From the NCBI RefSeq assembly GCF_023218075.1, contig NZ_JALPTB010000013.1, forward strand, positions 1 through 64,000: a DNA stretch of 64,000 nucleotides, read 5' to 3'. Positions 28,198 through 39,709 of this stretch are shown one piece after another. The notes beneath the pieces were generated by a model. That model ran no database searches. It was given only the letters and a program-made list of their open reading frames with translations, and was not told the origin of the DNA. Made by a program: the position numbers and the translations under genes. This DNA is from Rhodococcus sp. HM1. GTDB taxonomy: Bacteria; Actinomycetota; Actinomycetes; Mycobacteriales; Mycobacteriaceae. Within the stretch, counting starts at the first letter, position 1, and each line of letters opens with the position of its first letter.

Positions 28198-28893
28198 TCA
28201 CAACACGTTCAGACCAATTCCCCCGCCGCGTCGCAGGTACACCGAACCGTAGCGGGCGTCGAGCCGCAGCCACGTCGCGGTGGCCCGCACCCGCACCACC
28301 TCGGCGGGGTCGATGCGCGCGAGGTCGATCTCCGCGGTGGCGCCCGCCGGACCGACGGGCACGAAACCCATGCCGTTGAGCGCGAACACCAGCCGCATGG
28401 GCACCCCGACCGTGAGGCCGCCGCCGGTGACCTCGAGCACCTCCTGCGCGAGCAACGACACCGGCGGTCCCTGCGCCCCCTGCTCCCGGGTCGCCGCGAC
28501 GCCGCGCTGGGCGAGATCGACGAGCACACGCGCGGGAACGTCGTCGACGTGGACGTAACCGCCCTCCGGTGGGAGCGACCCCCGCCAGGCCGAATCGACC
28601 GCCCAGCCGGGGTCGATGCTCTCCCCCGCATCGGGTGCGGTCAGTGCCGCACGCAGCCCGTCCGCGGCCACACAGGTGTCGGCGGGGGTGACGGTACCGG
28701 GCAGCGCGCGCACGGCCAGCGCGTCGAACCCGGTGCGCACCCACGCCGCGAGCAGGCCGTCGCGCCGGCGGTGCAACCGCACGACGGTCGATTCGTCGAG
28801 GCGCAGTGCCCGCCCCAGGAAGGTCGCGAGATCGGCCCGGTCGTCCGCGTCCGGGATGTGGACCTGCCGTTCGGCGTGTCCCGGCTCAGCCAC
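28198..28893 (-). CDS. Conserved actinobacterial protein of unknown function (Rv2474c-like)
   Basis: A 231-residue protein I cannot assign. It opens with an acidic, charged stretch (IPDADDRADLATFLGRALRLDESTVVRL) and lacks signal or membrane segments. The GTG at 28893 overlaps the last codons of the thioesterase gene by 8 bp, which supports both the start and translational coupling. In M. tuberculosis a homologue occupies the same place beside the thioesterase Rv2475c and gdh (recalled). Its job is probably tied to that thioesterase. Confidence 0.85.
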   Translation of the reverse strand: MAEPGHAERQVHIPDADDRADLATFLGRALRLDESTVVRLHRRRDGLLAAWVRTGFDALAVRALPGTVTPADTCVAADGLRAALTAPDAGESIDPGWAVDSAWRGSLPPEGGYVHVDDVPARVLVDLAQRGVAATREQGAQGPPVSLLAQEVLEVTGGGLTVGVPMRLVFALNGMGFVPVGPAGATAEIDLARIDPAEVVRVRATATWLRLDARYGSVYLRRGGGIGLNVL

Positions 28894-29320
28894 GGCGCCA
28901 CCGCTGCAGGAATTCTCGTTCGGGGGCGGTGAGCCGGCGCAGCTTCTGGGTGTCGATGTCGAACGCGGCGATCTGCGTCGACGCGACGATCGACGGCGGC
29001 GTGTCGACGGGCGCGCCACCGGGCCGCACCTCGTAGCCGATCGTGAAGTCGACGGCGCGCACCTGTTCGGTCCACATCACCACGTCCAGCGGGCTGTCCT
29101 CGTGCCGCAGCTGGCCCCGGTACCGCACGTGCAGGTCGGCGATGACGGCTCCGTCGCGCAGGTTCACGGTGGGCCGGCCGTCGGCGAACAGCCACGGGAT
29201 GCGGGCCTCCTCGAGCAGGGTCACCATCCGCGCGTGGTTGACGTGCTGGAACACGTCCATGTCGGACCAGCGCACCACCACCTCGGTCCGGAACCCGAAC
29301 TGCTCCGCCGCATCCTTCAC
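28886..29320 (-). CDS. Acyl-CoA thioesterase, 4HBT hotdog fold
   Basis: A 144-residue single-hotdog thioesterase. RWSDMDVFQHVNHARM (17-32) is the 4HBT motif, with Asp20 or Asp22 as catalytic acid and HVN in the helix start. It would hydrolyse short or aromatic acyl-CoAs in the cytoplasm. The GTG at 29320 has GGAGG six bases upstream and begins 3 bp after the gdh stop, so it is in the gdh operon. It is homologous to the thioesterase at 34217 on the other side of gdh. Confidence 0.93.
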   Translation of the reverse strand: MKDAAEQFGFRTEVVVRWSDMDVFQHVNHARMVTLLEEARIPWLFADGRPTVNLRDGAVIADLHVRYRGQLRHEDSPLDVVMWTEQVRAVDFTIGYEVRPGGAPVDTPPSIVASTQIAAFDIDTQKLRRLTAPEREFLQRWRRG

Positions 29321-29323
29321 GTG

Positions 29324-32300
29324 CTACCTCCGATCGGGTGCACCCGCGCGCACCATGGTCCTGATCTGCCGTGCCGCCACCAGCAGCGTGGCCAGGTCCA
29401 GGTTTCCAGATGCGAATATCTCCTCGAGCGCCGCCCTCGCACGCACGAGCCGCGACCCGTTCGACAGCTCCCAGTCCTCGATCATCTCGACGCTGGTCTC
29501 CTCCGGTTCGGCGCCGGCGAGCACGTCCCGGGTCAACGCCCGCAACGATCCGTACAGTTCGTCGCGCAGCGCGAGCCGCGCGAGCGAATGCCACCGGTCG
29601 CCCCGGTCGAGTTCGGAGACCGCCGACAGCAGCCGGTCGACACCGAGGTGCGCGTCCATCGCGTAGTACAGCTCGGCGACGATCTCCTCGTCGCGTTCGA
29701 CGATGTCGGCGATGTCGATGACGTCGAGCAGCGGGAACTGGTCGAGCAGCCGGAACACGTCCTCGGTGAGCGCGTGGGGGGCACCCCGGGAGAGCAGCGG
29801 CGCCATCCGGTCGCCGAGGTCCTCGCGGACGTGGCCGCGCATCCATTCCCCCACCCGCGGGGCCAGCTGCGCGAACGGCGACCGGTAGCGGGCGATCTCG
29901 GCGCCGACGGCCAGCGGCTGCGGCCGGTTCGACAGCAGCCACCGCGACGCCCGGTCCAGCACCCGGTTGGATTCGAGCAGCAGGTCGTCGGCGACGTCGG
30001 TGGGGATGTCGGCGCTGCGGATGCGCGTCCACAACTGCGGCAGCCCGAAGATCTCGGTGGCGGCCGCGTAGGCACGGATCGCGTCCGTGCTCGACGCCCC
30101 GGAATCCTCGCTCAACCGGTACACGTAGGTGATGCCGCCGTTGTCGACGGTCTCGTTCGCGAGGATCGTCGCAACGATCTGCCGGCGCAGCGGATGCGCC
30201 CGGATGCCGTTGCGGAACCGCTGCCGCAACTGTTCCGGGAAATAGCCGGGCAACCGGGCGGCGAACGTTTCGCTGTCGGGCAGGTCGGTCTCGAGCAGGT
30301 CCTCGACCAGGGCGAGTTTGACGTGGGCGAGCAACGTGCACAACTCGGGTGAGGTCAGTCCTTCACCGGCCTCGAGCCGCTGTTCGATCTCCTCGTTGTC
30401 CGGCAGCGCCTCGAGGGTCCGGTCGAGGCCGCGTTCGGCGACGAGGGCGTTGATCAGGCGCTGGTGCACCCCGAGGAGCGCCGGTGCCGACGCCCGGGAC
30501 ACGCCGAGCACCCCGTTCTGGGCGATGTTGTCGGCGAGGACGAGCCGGGCGACCTCGTCGGTCATGGATTCGAGCAGCGGATTGCGTTCGGACTCCGGCA
30601 GTTCCCCGGCGGCGACCATCGAATCGAGCAGGATCTTGATGTTGACCTCGTGGTCGGAGCAGTCCACCCCGGCGGAGTTGTCGATCGCGTCGGTGTTGAT
30701 CTTGCCGCCGGCGCGGGCGTATTCGATGCGGCCGCGGGGGGTCACACCGAGATTGCCGCCCTCCCCCACCACCCGCGCCCGGATCTCGTCGCCGTCGACG
30801 CGGACCGCGTCGTTGCTCTTGTCTCCGACGTCCGCGTGCGTTTCGGTGTGGGCCTTGACGTAGGTGCCGATGCCGCCGTTCCACAGCAGGTCGACGGGGG
30901 CGCGCAGGATCGCGCGGATCAGTTCGGGCGGAGGCAGTTCGGTGACCTCATCGGGTAGGCCCAGCGCGGCCCGGGCCTCCGGCGCGAGCGGAATCGACTT
31001 GCGGGTGCGTTCCCACACCCCGCCGCCGGTACTGATCAGCTTCGGGTCGTAGTCCGCCCAGGAGGACCGGGGCAGTTCGAACAGCCGGCGTCGTTCGGCG
31101 TAGGAGCGGGCCGCGTCGGGGTCCGGGTCGAGGAAGATGTGCCGGTGGTCGAACGCGGCGACGAGCCGGATGTGTTCGCTGAGCAGCATCCCGTTGCCGA
31201 ACACGTCACCGCTCATGTCGCCGATGCCGACGACGGTGAAGTCCTGTGTCTGCGTGTCGAGGCCGAATTCGGCGAAGTGGCGTTTGACGCTCTCCCACGC
31301 CCCGCGCGCGGTGATACCCATCGCCTTGTGGTCGTATCCGGCCGAACCACCCGAGGCGAACGCGTCGTCGAGCCAGAAGTGATGTTCGCGCGCAACCTCG
31401 TTGGCGAGGTCGGAGAACGACGCGGTGCCCTTGTCCGCGGCGACGACGAGGTAGGGGTCGTCGCCGTCGCGGCGCACGACCCGGCCGGGCGGGATCGCCC
31501 GATTGGTGGCGCGGTCGAGGTTGTCGGTGATCTCGAGCATGCCGCCGACGAACCGGCGGTAGCAGCGCTCGCCCTGCACGCGGACGGCGACACGGTCGAC
31601 CGCGGGGTCCCCGGTGGGGGCGACGGGTTTCTTCACCACGAACCCGCCCTTGGCACCGACCGGCACGATCACCGCGTTCTTGACGGCCTGAGCCTTGGCG
31701 AGGCCGAGGATCTCGGTTCGGTAGTCCTCGCGGCGGTCGGACCAGCGCAGTCCGCCACGCGCGACCGGACCGAACCGCAGGTGCACACCCTCGACTTCGG
31801 GCGAATAGATGAACATCTCGAATTTCGGCCGGGGGCGCGGTAGTTCGTCGATCTCGCTGGGATCGAGCTTGAACGTCAGGATGCGTCCCATCGCGTCCCG
31901 GTCGTCGACCGGAACGAAGTAGTTGGTGCGCAGGGTGGCCCGGATCAGCGCGAACAGCCCGCGCAGGATGCGGTCGGCGTCGAGACCCGTGACGGCGTCG
32001 ATCGCCCGCTCGAGTGCCGCGACGAGGTCGCGTTCACGGGCCGCCGAGACCGCCGGGAGCAGTTCCGGATCGAACATCGTCTCGAACAGTTCGACGAACA
32101 GACCGGTGGTGGCGGGGGCGGCGAGCAGCACCCCGGCGATGCGGTACTCGCTGTACGGGAAGCCCGCCTGCTTCAGGTATTTCGCGTAGGCGCGCAGCAT
32201 CGCGGCCCGGCGCCAGGTCAGCCCCGCGCGCAGGACCAGTTCGTTGAACCGGTCGACGACGACGGCCCCGTGCCACACAGCCTCGAAGGCGTCGGTGAAG

Positions 32301-34114
32301 CGTTGCGGCATCGCGGATTCCGGATCCACGTCGACCGGCATGTCGAGCCCGAAATCGTATATCCAGCAACTCATCCGGTCCGCGCGGATGATCTGGTACG
32401 GCCGCTCGTCGACGACGTCGACACCGAGGCTCTGCAGCGCCGGCAGCACCCGACTCAGCGTGATGCCCTCGCTGCCGATGTACAGCGCGAAACGCCACCG
32501 GCGCGGCACGGCGTCGTCGGGGCGGTACAGCAGCATGTCGATCGAGTCCGCCCGCAACGCCTCGAGGCGGGCCACGTCGGCGAGGGCGTGCGCCGGGTCG
32601 AAGTCCTCCTTGTACGCGTCGGGAAAGACGTCCGAATAGCGCTTCACGAGTGCAGGATCGATGGTCGGGTCGTCCGCGGCGATCTCGGCGAGCCGGTCGT
32701 CCCAGCTGCGGCTGGCCTCGGCGAGCAGACCCTGGATGCGCAGCCGTTCGGCCTCGGTCGTGTCGACCCGGACGTCGGGTGCACCGACCGCCGAACGGAT
32801 CGTCACGTGCAACTGCGCAAGATCACCCTCGGTGACGCGGGCCGTGTAATCGAGTGTCCCCCCGCCGAATTCGCGCAACAGTATCTGCTGCATCGCGACG
32901 CGGACGCGGGTCGTGTAGCGGTCGCGCGGCAGATACACCAGGCACGAGACGTACCGGCCGAACGGATCGACGCGCACGAACAGCCGGACCTGACGACGCA
33001 TCCCCACGACCGAGGACACGGTCCGGTACAGGGTGTCGGTGTTCATCGAGAACAGCTCGATCCGCGGCATCGACTGGATGATCTCAAGCATCGCCTGCCC
33101 GGTGAACGAGGACATCGGCACGCCCGCCCGGGCGATGGCACCGCGTACCCGGCGCGACAGCATCGGGATGTCGAGGACGTTCTCGTGCAGTGCGGTGACC
33201 GTGAGCACCCCGAGGAACCGGTGCTCGCCGACGATGCGGCCGTCGTCGTCGAGGTTCGCCACGTCCACGAAGTACGGGTACACCGACCGGTGCACGGTCG
33301 CCGGCAGCGAGCCCTCGGTGAGCACCAGCAGCGGACGGTCCGCCGGTTCCGCAACGGCCGGCAGATCGATCGGATCGTGTGTCACCTGGTCGCGGAGCAG
33401 ACCGAGGCCGCTGCCCGGTACCGGGTGGATCGGGCGCGCACCGTGCTCGTCCGGATCCCCGAGGTTGTACTGGCGGTAGCCGAGGAGAGCGTAGTTGCCC
33501 TCTCCCAGCCAGCGCAGCAGCGCTGCCGTCTCGGTCAGCTCCTCGGCGGTGCGTGTGCCCGGCGGGTCGGTGGCGAGCGCCTCCAGGTACGCCTCGAGTT
33601 CGCGGCTGCGATCCTGCATGGCGTCGGTGTCCGTCACCACCTGGCGGACATCGGCGAGCACCACCGGAAGCTCGGCGTCCACGGCGTCGAGCGCCGAATC
33701 GGTCGTGGTGGGGTGCAGCTGCACGTGGATCCACGATTCGGCGGTGGCGTCGTCGGCTCCCGCCGGGACGGGGGTCAGCGCGACCAGCTCCCCCGTCGGT
33801 CCGCGCCGGGCCCCGAAGATCGGGTGCACGACCTCGCCGACGGTGACACCGAGGCGCTCCAGCAGGGACGTCACCGATTCCACCAACAGCGGCATGTCGT
33901 CGGTGACGATCTGCACCGCCGGGCCGATCCCGTCGCGGCGCCCGGCCCGGTACACGTGCGTCACGGCGGTACCCGACGGGCGGTGCCGTCCCAGTTCCAG
34001 ATGCGCCTGAATCGCACGGCGCAGATCGATGAGCTCGCCGCCGCCCTGTCGATATGCCCGTTCCAGTACCTCGATATCCGGCGAAACATGCTGCGATGCA
34101 GGCGACTCGGCCAT
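29324..34114 (-). CDS. gdh: NAD-specific glutamate dehydrogenase, large (GDH180) type
   Basis: A 1596-residue enzyme of the L_180 class that oxidises glutamate to 2-oxoglutarate and ammonia with NAD. The catalytic region lies around residues 785-830 (GGLRWSDRREDYRTEILGL and GAKGGFVVKK), with GDMSGDVFGNGMLLS and GGIGTYVK further on; long regulatory N- and C-terminal segments flank it, with ACT-like parts near the front. Size and context match Rv2476c, whose product is regulated by the GarA forkhead protein (recalled). ATG at 34114 has AGGAGG eight bases upstream; an ATG at 34129 is an alternative. A second, NADP-type GDH is at 58868. Confidence 0.97.
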   Translation of the reverse strand: MAESPASQHVSPDIEVLERAYRQGGGELIDLRRAIQAHLELGRHRPSGTAVTHVYRAGRRDGIGPAVQIVTDDMPLLVESVTSLLERLGVTVGEVVHPIFGARRGPTGELVALTPVPAGADDATAESWIHVQLHPTTTDSALDAVDAELPVVLADVRQVVTDTDAMQDRSRELEAYLEALATDPPGTRTAEELTETAALLRWLGEGNYALLGYRQYNLGDPDEHGARPIHPVPGSGLGLLRDQVTHDPIDLPAVAEPADRPLLVLTEGSLPATVHRSVYPYFVDVANLDDDGRIVGEHRFLGVLTVTALHENVLDIPMLSRRVRGAIARAGVPMSSFTGQAMLEIIQSMPRIELFSMNTDTLYRTVSSVVGMRRQVRLFVRVDPFGRYVSCLVYLPRDRYTTRVRVAMQQILLREFGGGTLDYTARVTEGDLAQLHVTIRSAVGAPDVRVDTTEAERLRIQGLLAEASRSWDDRLAEIAADDPTIDPALVKRYSDVFPDAYKEDFDPAHALADVARLEALRADSIDMLLYRPDDAVPRRWRFALYIGSEGITLSRVLPALQSLGVDVVDERPYQIIRADRMSCWIYDFGLDMPVDVDPESAMPQRFTDAFEAVWHGAVVVDRFNELVLRAGLTWRRAAMLRAYAKYLKQAGFPYSEYRIAGVLLAAPATTGLFVELFETMFDPELLPAVSAARERDLVAALERAIDAVTGLDADRILRGLFALIRATLRTNYFVPVDDRDAMGRILTFKLDPSEIDELPRPRPKFEMFIYSPEVEGVHLRFGPVARGGLRWSDRREDYRTEILGLAKAQAVKNAVIVPVGAKGGFVVKKPVAPTGDPAVDRVAVRVQGERCYRRFVGGMLEITDNLDRATNRAIPPGRVVRRDGDDPYLVVAADKGTASFSDLANEVAREHHFWLDDAFASGGSAGYDHKAMGITARGAWESVKRHFAEFGLDTQTQDFTVVGIGDMSGDVFGNGMLLSEHIRLVAAFDHRHIFLDPDPDAARSYAERRRLFELPRSSWADYDPKLISTGGGVWERTRKSIPLAPEARAALGLPDEVTELPPPELIRAILRAPVDLLWNGGIGTYVKAHTETHADVGDKSNDAVRVDGDEIRARVVGEGGNLGVTPRGRIEYARAGGKINTDAIDNSAGVDCSDHEVNIKILLDSMVAAGELPESERNPLLESMTDEVARLVLADNIAQNGVLGVSRASAPALLGVHQRLINALVAERGLDRTLEALPDNEEIEQRLEAGEGLTSPELCTLLAHVKLALVEDLLETDLPDSETFAARLPGYFPEQLRQRFRNGIRAHPLRRQIVATILANETVDNGGITYVYRLSEDSGASSTDAIRAYAAATEIFGLPQLWTRIRSADIPTDVADDLLLESNRVLDRASRWLLSNRPQPLAVGAEIARYRSPFAQLAPRVGEWMRGHVREDLGDRMAPLLSRGAPHALTEDVFRLLDQFPLLDVIDIADIVERDEEIVAELYYAMDAHLGVDRLLSAVSELDRGDRWHSLARLALRDELYGSLRALTRDVLAGAEPEETSVEMIEDWELSNGSRLVRARAALEEIFASGNLDLATLLVAARQIRTMVRAGAPDRR

Positions 34115-34152
34115 GATGACCCTCCTCACTCGGATCTGCTGCGCAAACGCGA

Positions 34153-34192
34153 ACGCCGCGGACAGGCCCGAAGTCGAGCCTATCCGCGGCGT
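34153..34192 (-). terminator. Hairpin between thioesterase and gdh
   Basis: ACGCCGCGGA and TCCGCGGCGT form a perfect 10-bp stem, continued after one mismatch by AGGC/GCCT. It lies 24 bases after the thioesterase stop and before the gdh ribosome binding site, so it may end the ettA-thioesterase transcript or act as an attenuator for gdh. Confidence 0.6.
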
Positions 34193-34216
34193 GGCGTCCG
34201 AGGAGGGAAACGAGCG

Positions 34217-34640
34217 TCAGCCGACGGGTACGGCCAGGTATTCGCCGAGCATCCGGCGCTCGTCGTCGGTGAGCGTCCGGGCGGAGTCGGTGGCCGGGTC
34301 GAACCCGACCAGCACCGCGTCACCGAGTCCGCACACGTTGCCGTGCACGTCGGTGACGACGTGCCGGAGCGTGTAGGACGTGGTGCCGAGCCGCAGCACC
34401 GTCACCGTGACGGTGATCGGGCCCGACTCGTCCTTGAGCGGCCGCAGGAATTCCACGTCGGTCTTGCGCACGACGACCGGCAGGGGCTCGAACGGTGCGG
34501 ATCGGAAGAACTTGATCCGCGCCTCCTGCATGTACTCGACGAACTTGGTGTTGTTCACGTGCCCGAGCCGATCGGAATCGGCCCAGCGCACCTCGAGCTC
34601 GCAGGCGAACTCCTTGCCGCCCTGGTCGGCCACGCGCGGG

Positions 34641-34648
<8 letters not shown>
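34217..34648 (-). CDS. Acyl-CoA thioesterase, 4HBT hotdog fold
   Basis: A 143-residue hotdog thioesterase with RWADSDRLGHVNNTKFVEYM (21-40), the 4HBT catalytic motif, here with the consensus HVNN. It is cytoplasmic. The GTG at 34648 overlaps the end of ettA by 8 bp (GTGACTGA), so its translation is coupled to that gene. It is related to the thioesterase at 28886 but the two are clearly diverged, and gdh lies between them. The acyl-CoA substrate is not known. Confidence 0.93.
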
Positions 34649-36314
<1,666 letters not shown>

Positions 36315-36398
36315 GCGTACCAGCGTATCGGGCCGGGCGTGGGAACCCACATCCTGGACTTTCTCCCCGGCCCGCGAGTGCACGCACGGCCGGAGTAG

Positions 36399-37520
36399 CT
36401 ATCCGGCGAACAACCCCGCCACGAACGGCGTCGTGTCCGGCAGCGACGCGAACATCGTGTCGTCGTGATCCCCCGGATACGGCCGGAACCGCAGGTCTGC
36501 GCCGCCCGCGGTGAGGTCGGCGGCCAGCTTCACCGACAGCGGCGGCGGCACCATCGTGTCGCGCACCCCCTGGCCGATGAACAGGGGACGGTCGTAGCCG
36601 CGGGTCGGAACCCCCACGTAGTCGGCGAACACCGACCGGAACCGTTCGTCCCAGAGCGGCCGGGAGAGCAACTCCCCCACCTTCACGTCTCCGTACCGCT
36701 CGTCGAACTCCTCGTAGCAGAGCGTCTCGGCGGCCTCGAGCAGCTCGACACCGCGAGGTGAGAGATAGCTGTTCACGTCCAGGTCGGGGCGTGCCGCCCG
36801 GAGCCCCGCGAACAGGTAGCCGGTGTAGGCGGTCAGCCCCTCGAGACCGAGGTCGGGAAAACCGGGGAAACCGAGCGGGTACAGCAGCTCGAGGTTCGAC
36901 GGCGCGCCCGTCGCGACCATGCCCCGGAAGTCCAGTTCGGGGGCGCGGGCGGTGGCCGCGTGCGCGGTGTGCAGGGCCGCGTGCCCGCCCTGGGACTGGC
37001 CGATCACCACCCAGCGGTCCGACAGCGAGGGTTCGACCGCGCGGGCCGCGCGGACGATGTCGACGATGCTGTTCGCGGCGCTCGGACCGTCCAGGTAGGT
37101 GTGGATGCCCTCGGTGCCCAGACCGGGATAGTCGGCCGCGACCACCGCGTATCCCTGCGCGAGCCAGTGATCGAGGTAGGCGGTGTCGCGGGGGCCGCGC
37201 GGCCGCACCGACGGTGCGCAGTCGTCGGCGATGCCGTACGTCCCGTGCGCCCACGCCACCACCGGGCGGCCCTCGGCGGGTGCGGGGCCCGGCGGCAGGA
37301 ACAGCACCCCGGTGCCGACGGCCGGGGCGCCGGACCGCCACTGCGTGCGGTATTCGATGCGCTCGGCGACGGCGGCCCCCGGCAACGACAGTTCGGCGGG
37401 CAGCGATCGCACGTCGATCACCGATCCCGGGACCGGGTCGGCTCCGGCCGTCGGTGACAACGCCGCACAGACGAGTGCCGCGCCCAGCACCGTCGCGATC
37501 CCGACCCGCACCCGACCCAT
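36399..37520 (-). CDS. Secreted lipase/esterase, LIP family
   Basis: A 373-residue alpha/beta hydrolase with a Sec signal peptide: a short basic start, a hydrophobic core (about 7-22) and a probable cut after Ala27 (TAGA-DP). The nucleophile elbow is GQSQGG (Ser176), AHGTYG forms the oxyanion region (91-96), and His352 in PGDHDD is the likely catalytic His. This fits the secretory lipase (LIP) family, which hydrolyses acylglycerols or esters outside the cell. The ATG at 37520 has a GGGGGTGGG stretch upstream. It lies 70 bp after the CopD-CtaG gene on the same strand, but the two have no obvious shared role. Confidence 0.9.
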   Translation of the reverse strand: MGRVRVGIATVLGAALVCAALSPTAGADPVPGSVIDVRSLPAELSLPGAAVAERIEYRTQWRSGAPAVGTGVLFLPPGPAPAEGRPVVAWAHGTYGIADDCAPSVRPRGPRDTAYLDHWLAQGYAVVAADYPGLGTEGIHTYLDGPSAANSIVDIVRAARAVEPSLSDRWVVIGQSQGGHAALHTAHAATARAPELDFRGMVATGAPSNLELLYPLGFPGFPDLGLEGLTAYTGYLFAGLRAARPDLDVNSYLSPRGVELLEAAETLCYEEFDERYGDVKVGELLSRPLWDERFRSVFADYVGVPTRGYDRPLFIGQGVRDTMVPPPLSVKLAADLTAGGADLRFRPYPGDHDDTMFASLPDTTPFVAGLFAG

Positions 37521-37590
37521 CGCCCACCCCCGTGTCCGCCGATCTGCCGCTCTCAGCGTGGCAGACGCGGACCGCTTCGGTGTCCGGTTC

Positions 37591-39621
37591 TCAGCGGCCT
37601 TCGCGGTCGCGGCGGGCGAGTTCGGCGAACATCGCGTTGTGCGCGGCGAGTTCGGCGTCGTGGTCCCGCTCCGCGGCCCGGTCGATGCGCCGCGCGGTGC
37701 GGTCGTCGCTGCGCGACCACTGCACGAGCAGTGCGAGCATCACCAGCACCAGCGGGATCTCCCCCGCCGACCAGGCGATACCGCCGCCTGTCCTCTGATC
37801 GGAGAACAGGTCTTCGTTCCACGGAAGCGCCAGGCCGCGGTAGTACGTCTCGGCCATCACCGTGCCCATGCTCATGAGCGTGACGCCGAAGAACGCGTGG
37901 AACGGCAGCGAACCGAACACCATCGCCAGCTTCGTCACCGGCTGCACGTCCCGCGGAGACGGGTCGACGCCGATCACCACCCAGTAGAACAGGTAGCCGC
38001 TCATCAGGAAGTGCAGGTTCATCAGCACGTGCGCGGCGTGACTGTCGACGGAGGATTCGAAGATGCCGCCCAGGTACAGCGCGTAGAAGCCGCCGACGAA
38101 CATCACCGACGCCACGAGCGGATGGGTGAAGAACCGTGACGGCGGGCTGTGCAGGAATTCGAGGATCCACTCGCGCGGGCCGGGCGCCCCGTCGCGGCCG
38201 GCCGGCTTGAACGCGCGCAGCGCGAGCGTCATCGCACCGCCGAGCGCGAGCAGCACGGGAGCGAGCATCGACATCGCCATGTGCGCGCCCATGTGGACGC
38301 TGAACATCGCCGGCGAGTACATCCCGACACCCGAGGAGGTCGCGACCAGCAGCACGAAGCATCCGCTGAACCAGGCGATCGCCCGGCCCACCGGCCACGA
38401 GTCGCCGCGCTTGCGCAGCGTCCACATGCCGAGCGCGTACGCGGCGGCGAGCACGACGGCCGCGGTGCCGAAGATCAGGTCGAAACGCCACGGGCCGAAG
38501 AACAGGTTCGCGAAGGTGGGCGGGCCGTCGAGGTTGTAGCCGAGCTCCACCTCGAGGACGCTCGGCGACGTCGTCGGGGCGGGCGGCGGGGTGCGGCCCA
38601 GTCCGACGGCCAGGCCGATCGTCGCCGCCAGCAGGATCGCTTCCACCGCCGCGAACCGGACCAGGGCTCCGCGGCTGGTGGGGTCGGCCTCGAGGGCCGG
38701 CAGCGCGCGGCGGCGCTGCGCCCAGCCGAGGATGCCGATCAGGATCAGGGCGACGGCCTTCGCGACGACGAGCCGTCCGTAGGTGGTGGTGAGGAGGTCG
38801 TCGAACGGCACCCGCACCGCGGAGTTGACGATGCCGCTCAGCGCCATCACCACGAACGCGATGCCGGCGACGACCGAGAACCGGCGGGCCGCGAGATCGG
38901 TGTGGTCACCGCCGCGGCGCGCATGCACGAACAACGCGAACAACCCACCGGCCCACACCGAGGCCGCCACCAGGTGCAGCACGAGGCTGTTGGTGGCCAT
39001 GTCGTGCGAGCCGCCCGAGGAGGAGTGCCCGGTCAGGGCGATCGGCAGGAGCGCGATCAAGGACAGCAGCAGCAGGTAGGGCACCCACGCCCAACGCACC
39101 GCGAAACGGATCAGCATCGCCAGCACGACGGTGAGGACGAGCGTCCACGCCCACGCCGACGCGACCTCGACCTGCCCGACGGCCCGCCACATGTTCACCG
39201 GCTTGATCGCCTCCCCGAGCGGCTGCCCGGAGGTGTCCGACAGGGTCAGCGGCACCAGCAGCGCCGAGCACAGGGCCCATACGAGCGCCGCCGCCCCGGC
39301 GGTCCGCACCGACCGGTAGCCGTCGACGTCGAGCACGCCGCTGCGTTGCGGGGGCACGAGGAAGGCCGCGAAGAACAGCGAACCGATCGTGGCGACCGCG
39401 GCGATCTCCGCGACACCCCGGACCGCCGGCAGCCCGTAGGTGGTGAGCGGGCCGGGATCGGGGATACCGAGCAGCACGAGCGCCTGCGACGCGGACAGTC
39501 CGACCACGATCGCCGCGACGATCGCCGAAATGACGCCGAACACGACATACAGAGCAGTCGTGCCCGATCGTGGGGCGGAGGTGGGTTCGGATTCGGGCTG
39601 CGCGAGCTCGGGTGCTGCCAT
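37591..39621 (-). CDS. CopD-CtaG membrane fusion (Rv0102-like)
   Basis: A 676-residue integral membrane protein with at least thirteen hydrophobic segments. The first half (up to about 365) has the CopD copper-resistance architecture with HLVAASVWAGGLFALF; the second half is a CtaG/caa3-oxidase assembly domain with SVHMGAHMAMSMLAPVLL, HPLVASVMFVGGFYALYL and HVLMNLHFLMSGYLF, in which paired His and Met residues could bind copper. The tail is charged. It probably handles copper for respiratory oxidase assembly. There is no ribosome binding site at ATG 39621, but TACCCT lies seven bases upstream (39634-39629), suggesting leaderless mRNA. Confidence 0.9.
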   Translation of the reverse strand: MAAPELAQPESEPTSAPRSGTTALYVVFGVISAIVAAIVVGLSASQALVLLGIPDPGPLTTYGLPAVRGVAEIAAVATIGSLFFAAFLVPPQRSGVLDVDGYRSVRTAGAAALVWALCSALLVPLTLSDTSGQPLGEAIKPVNMWRAVGQVEVASAWAWTLVLTVVLAMLIRFAVRWAWVPYLLLLSLIALLPIALTGHSSSGGSHDMATNSLVLHLVAASVWAGGLFALFVHARRGGDHTDLAARRFSVVAGIAFVVMALSGIVNSAVRVPFDDLLTTTYGRLVVAKAVALILIGILGWAQRRRALPALEADPTSRGALVRFAAVEAILLAATIGLAVGLGRTPPPAPTTSPSVLEVELGYNLDGPPTFANLFFGPWRFDLIFGTAAVVLAAAYALGMWTLRKRGDSWPVGRAIAWFSGCFVLLVATSSGVGMYSPAMFSVHMGAHMAMSMLAPVLLALGGAMTLALRAFKPAGRDGAPGPREWILEFLHSPPSRFFTHPLVASVMFVGGFYALYLGGIFESSVDSHAAHVLMNLHFLMSGYLFYWVVIGVDPSPRDVQPVTKLAMVFGSLPFHAFFGVTLMSMGTVMAETYYRGLALPWNEDLFSDQRTGGGIAWSAGEIPLVLVMLALLVQWSRSDDRTARRIDRAAERDHDAELAAHNAMFAELARRDREGR

Positions 39622-39709
39622 GGCTACCAGGGTAGGACGTGCCCGGAGTCCCCTACGACACGACGTCGGAGCACAGTGTCCGCCGTCACGACCCCGTTCG
39701 CTCCGGCGG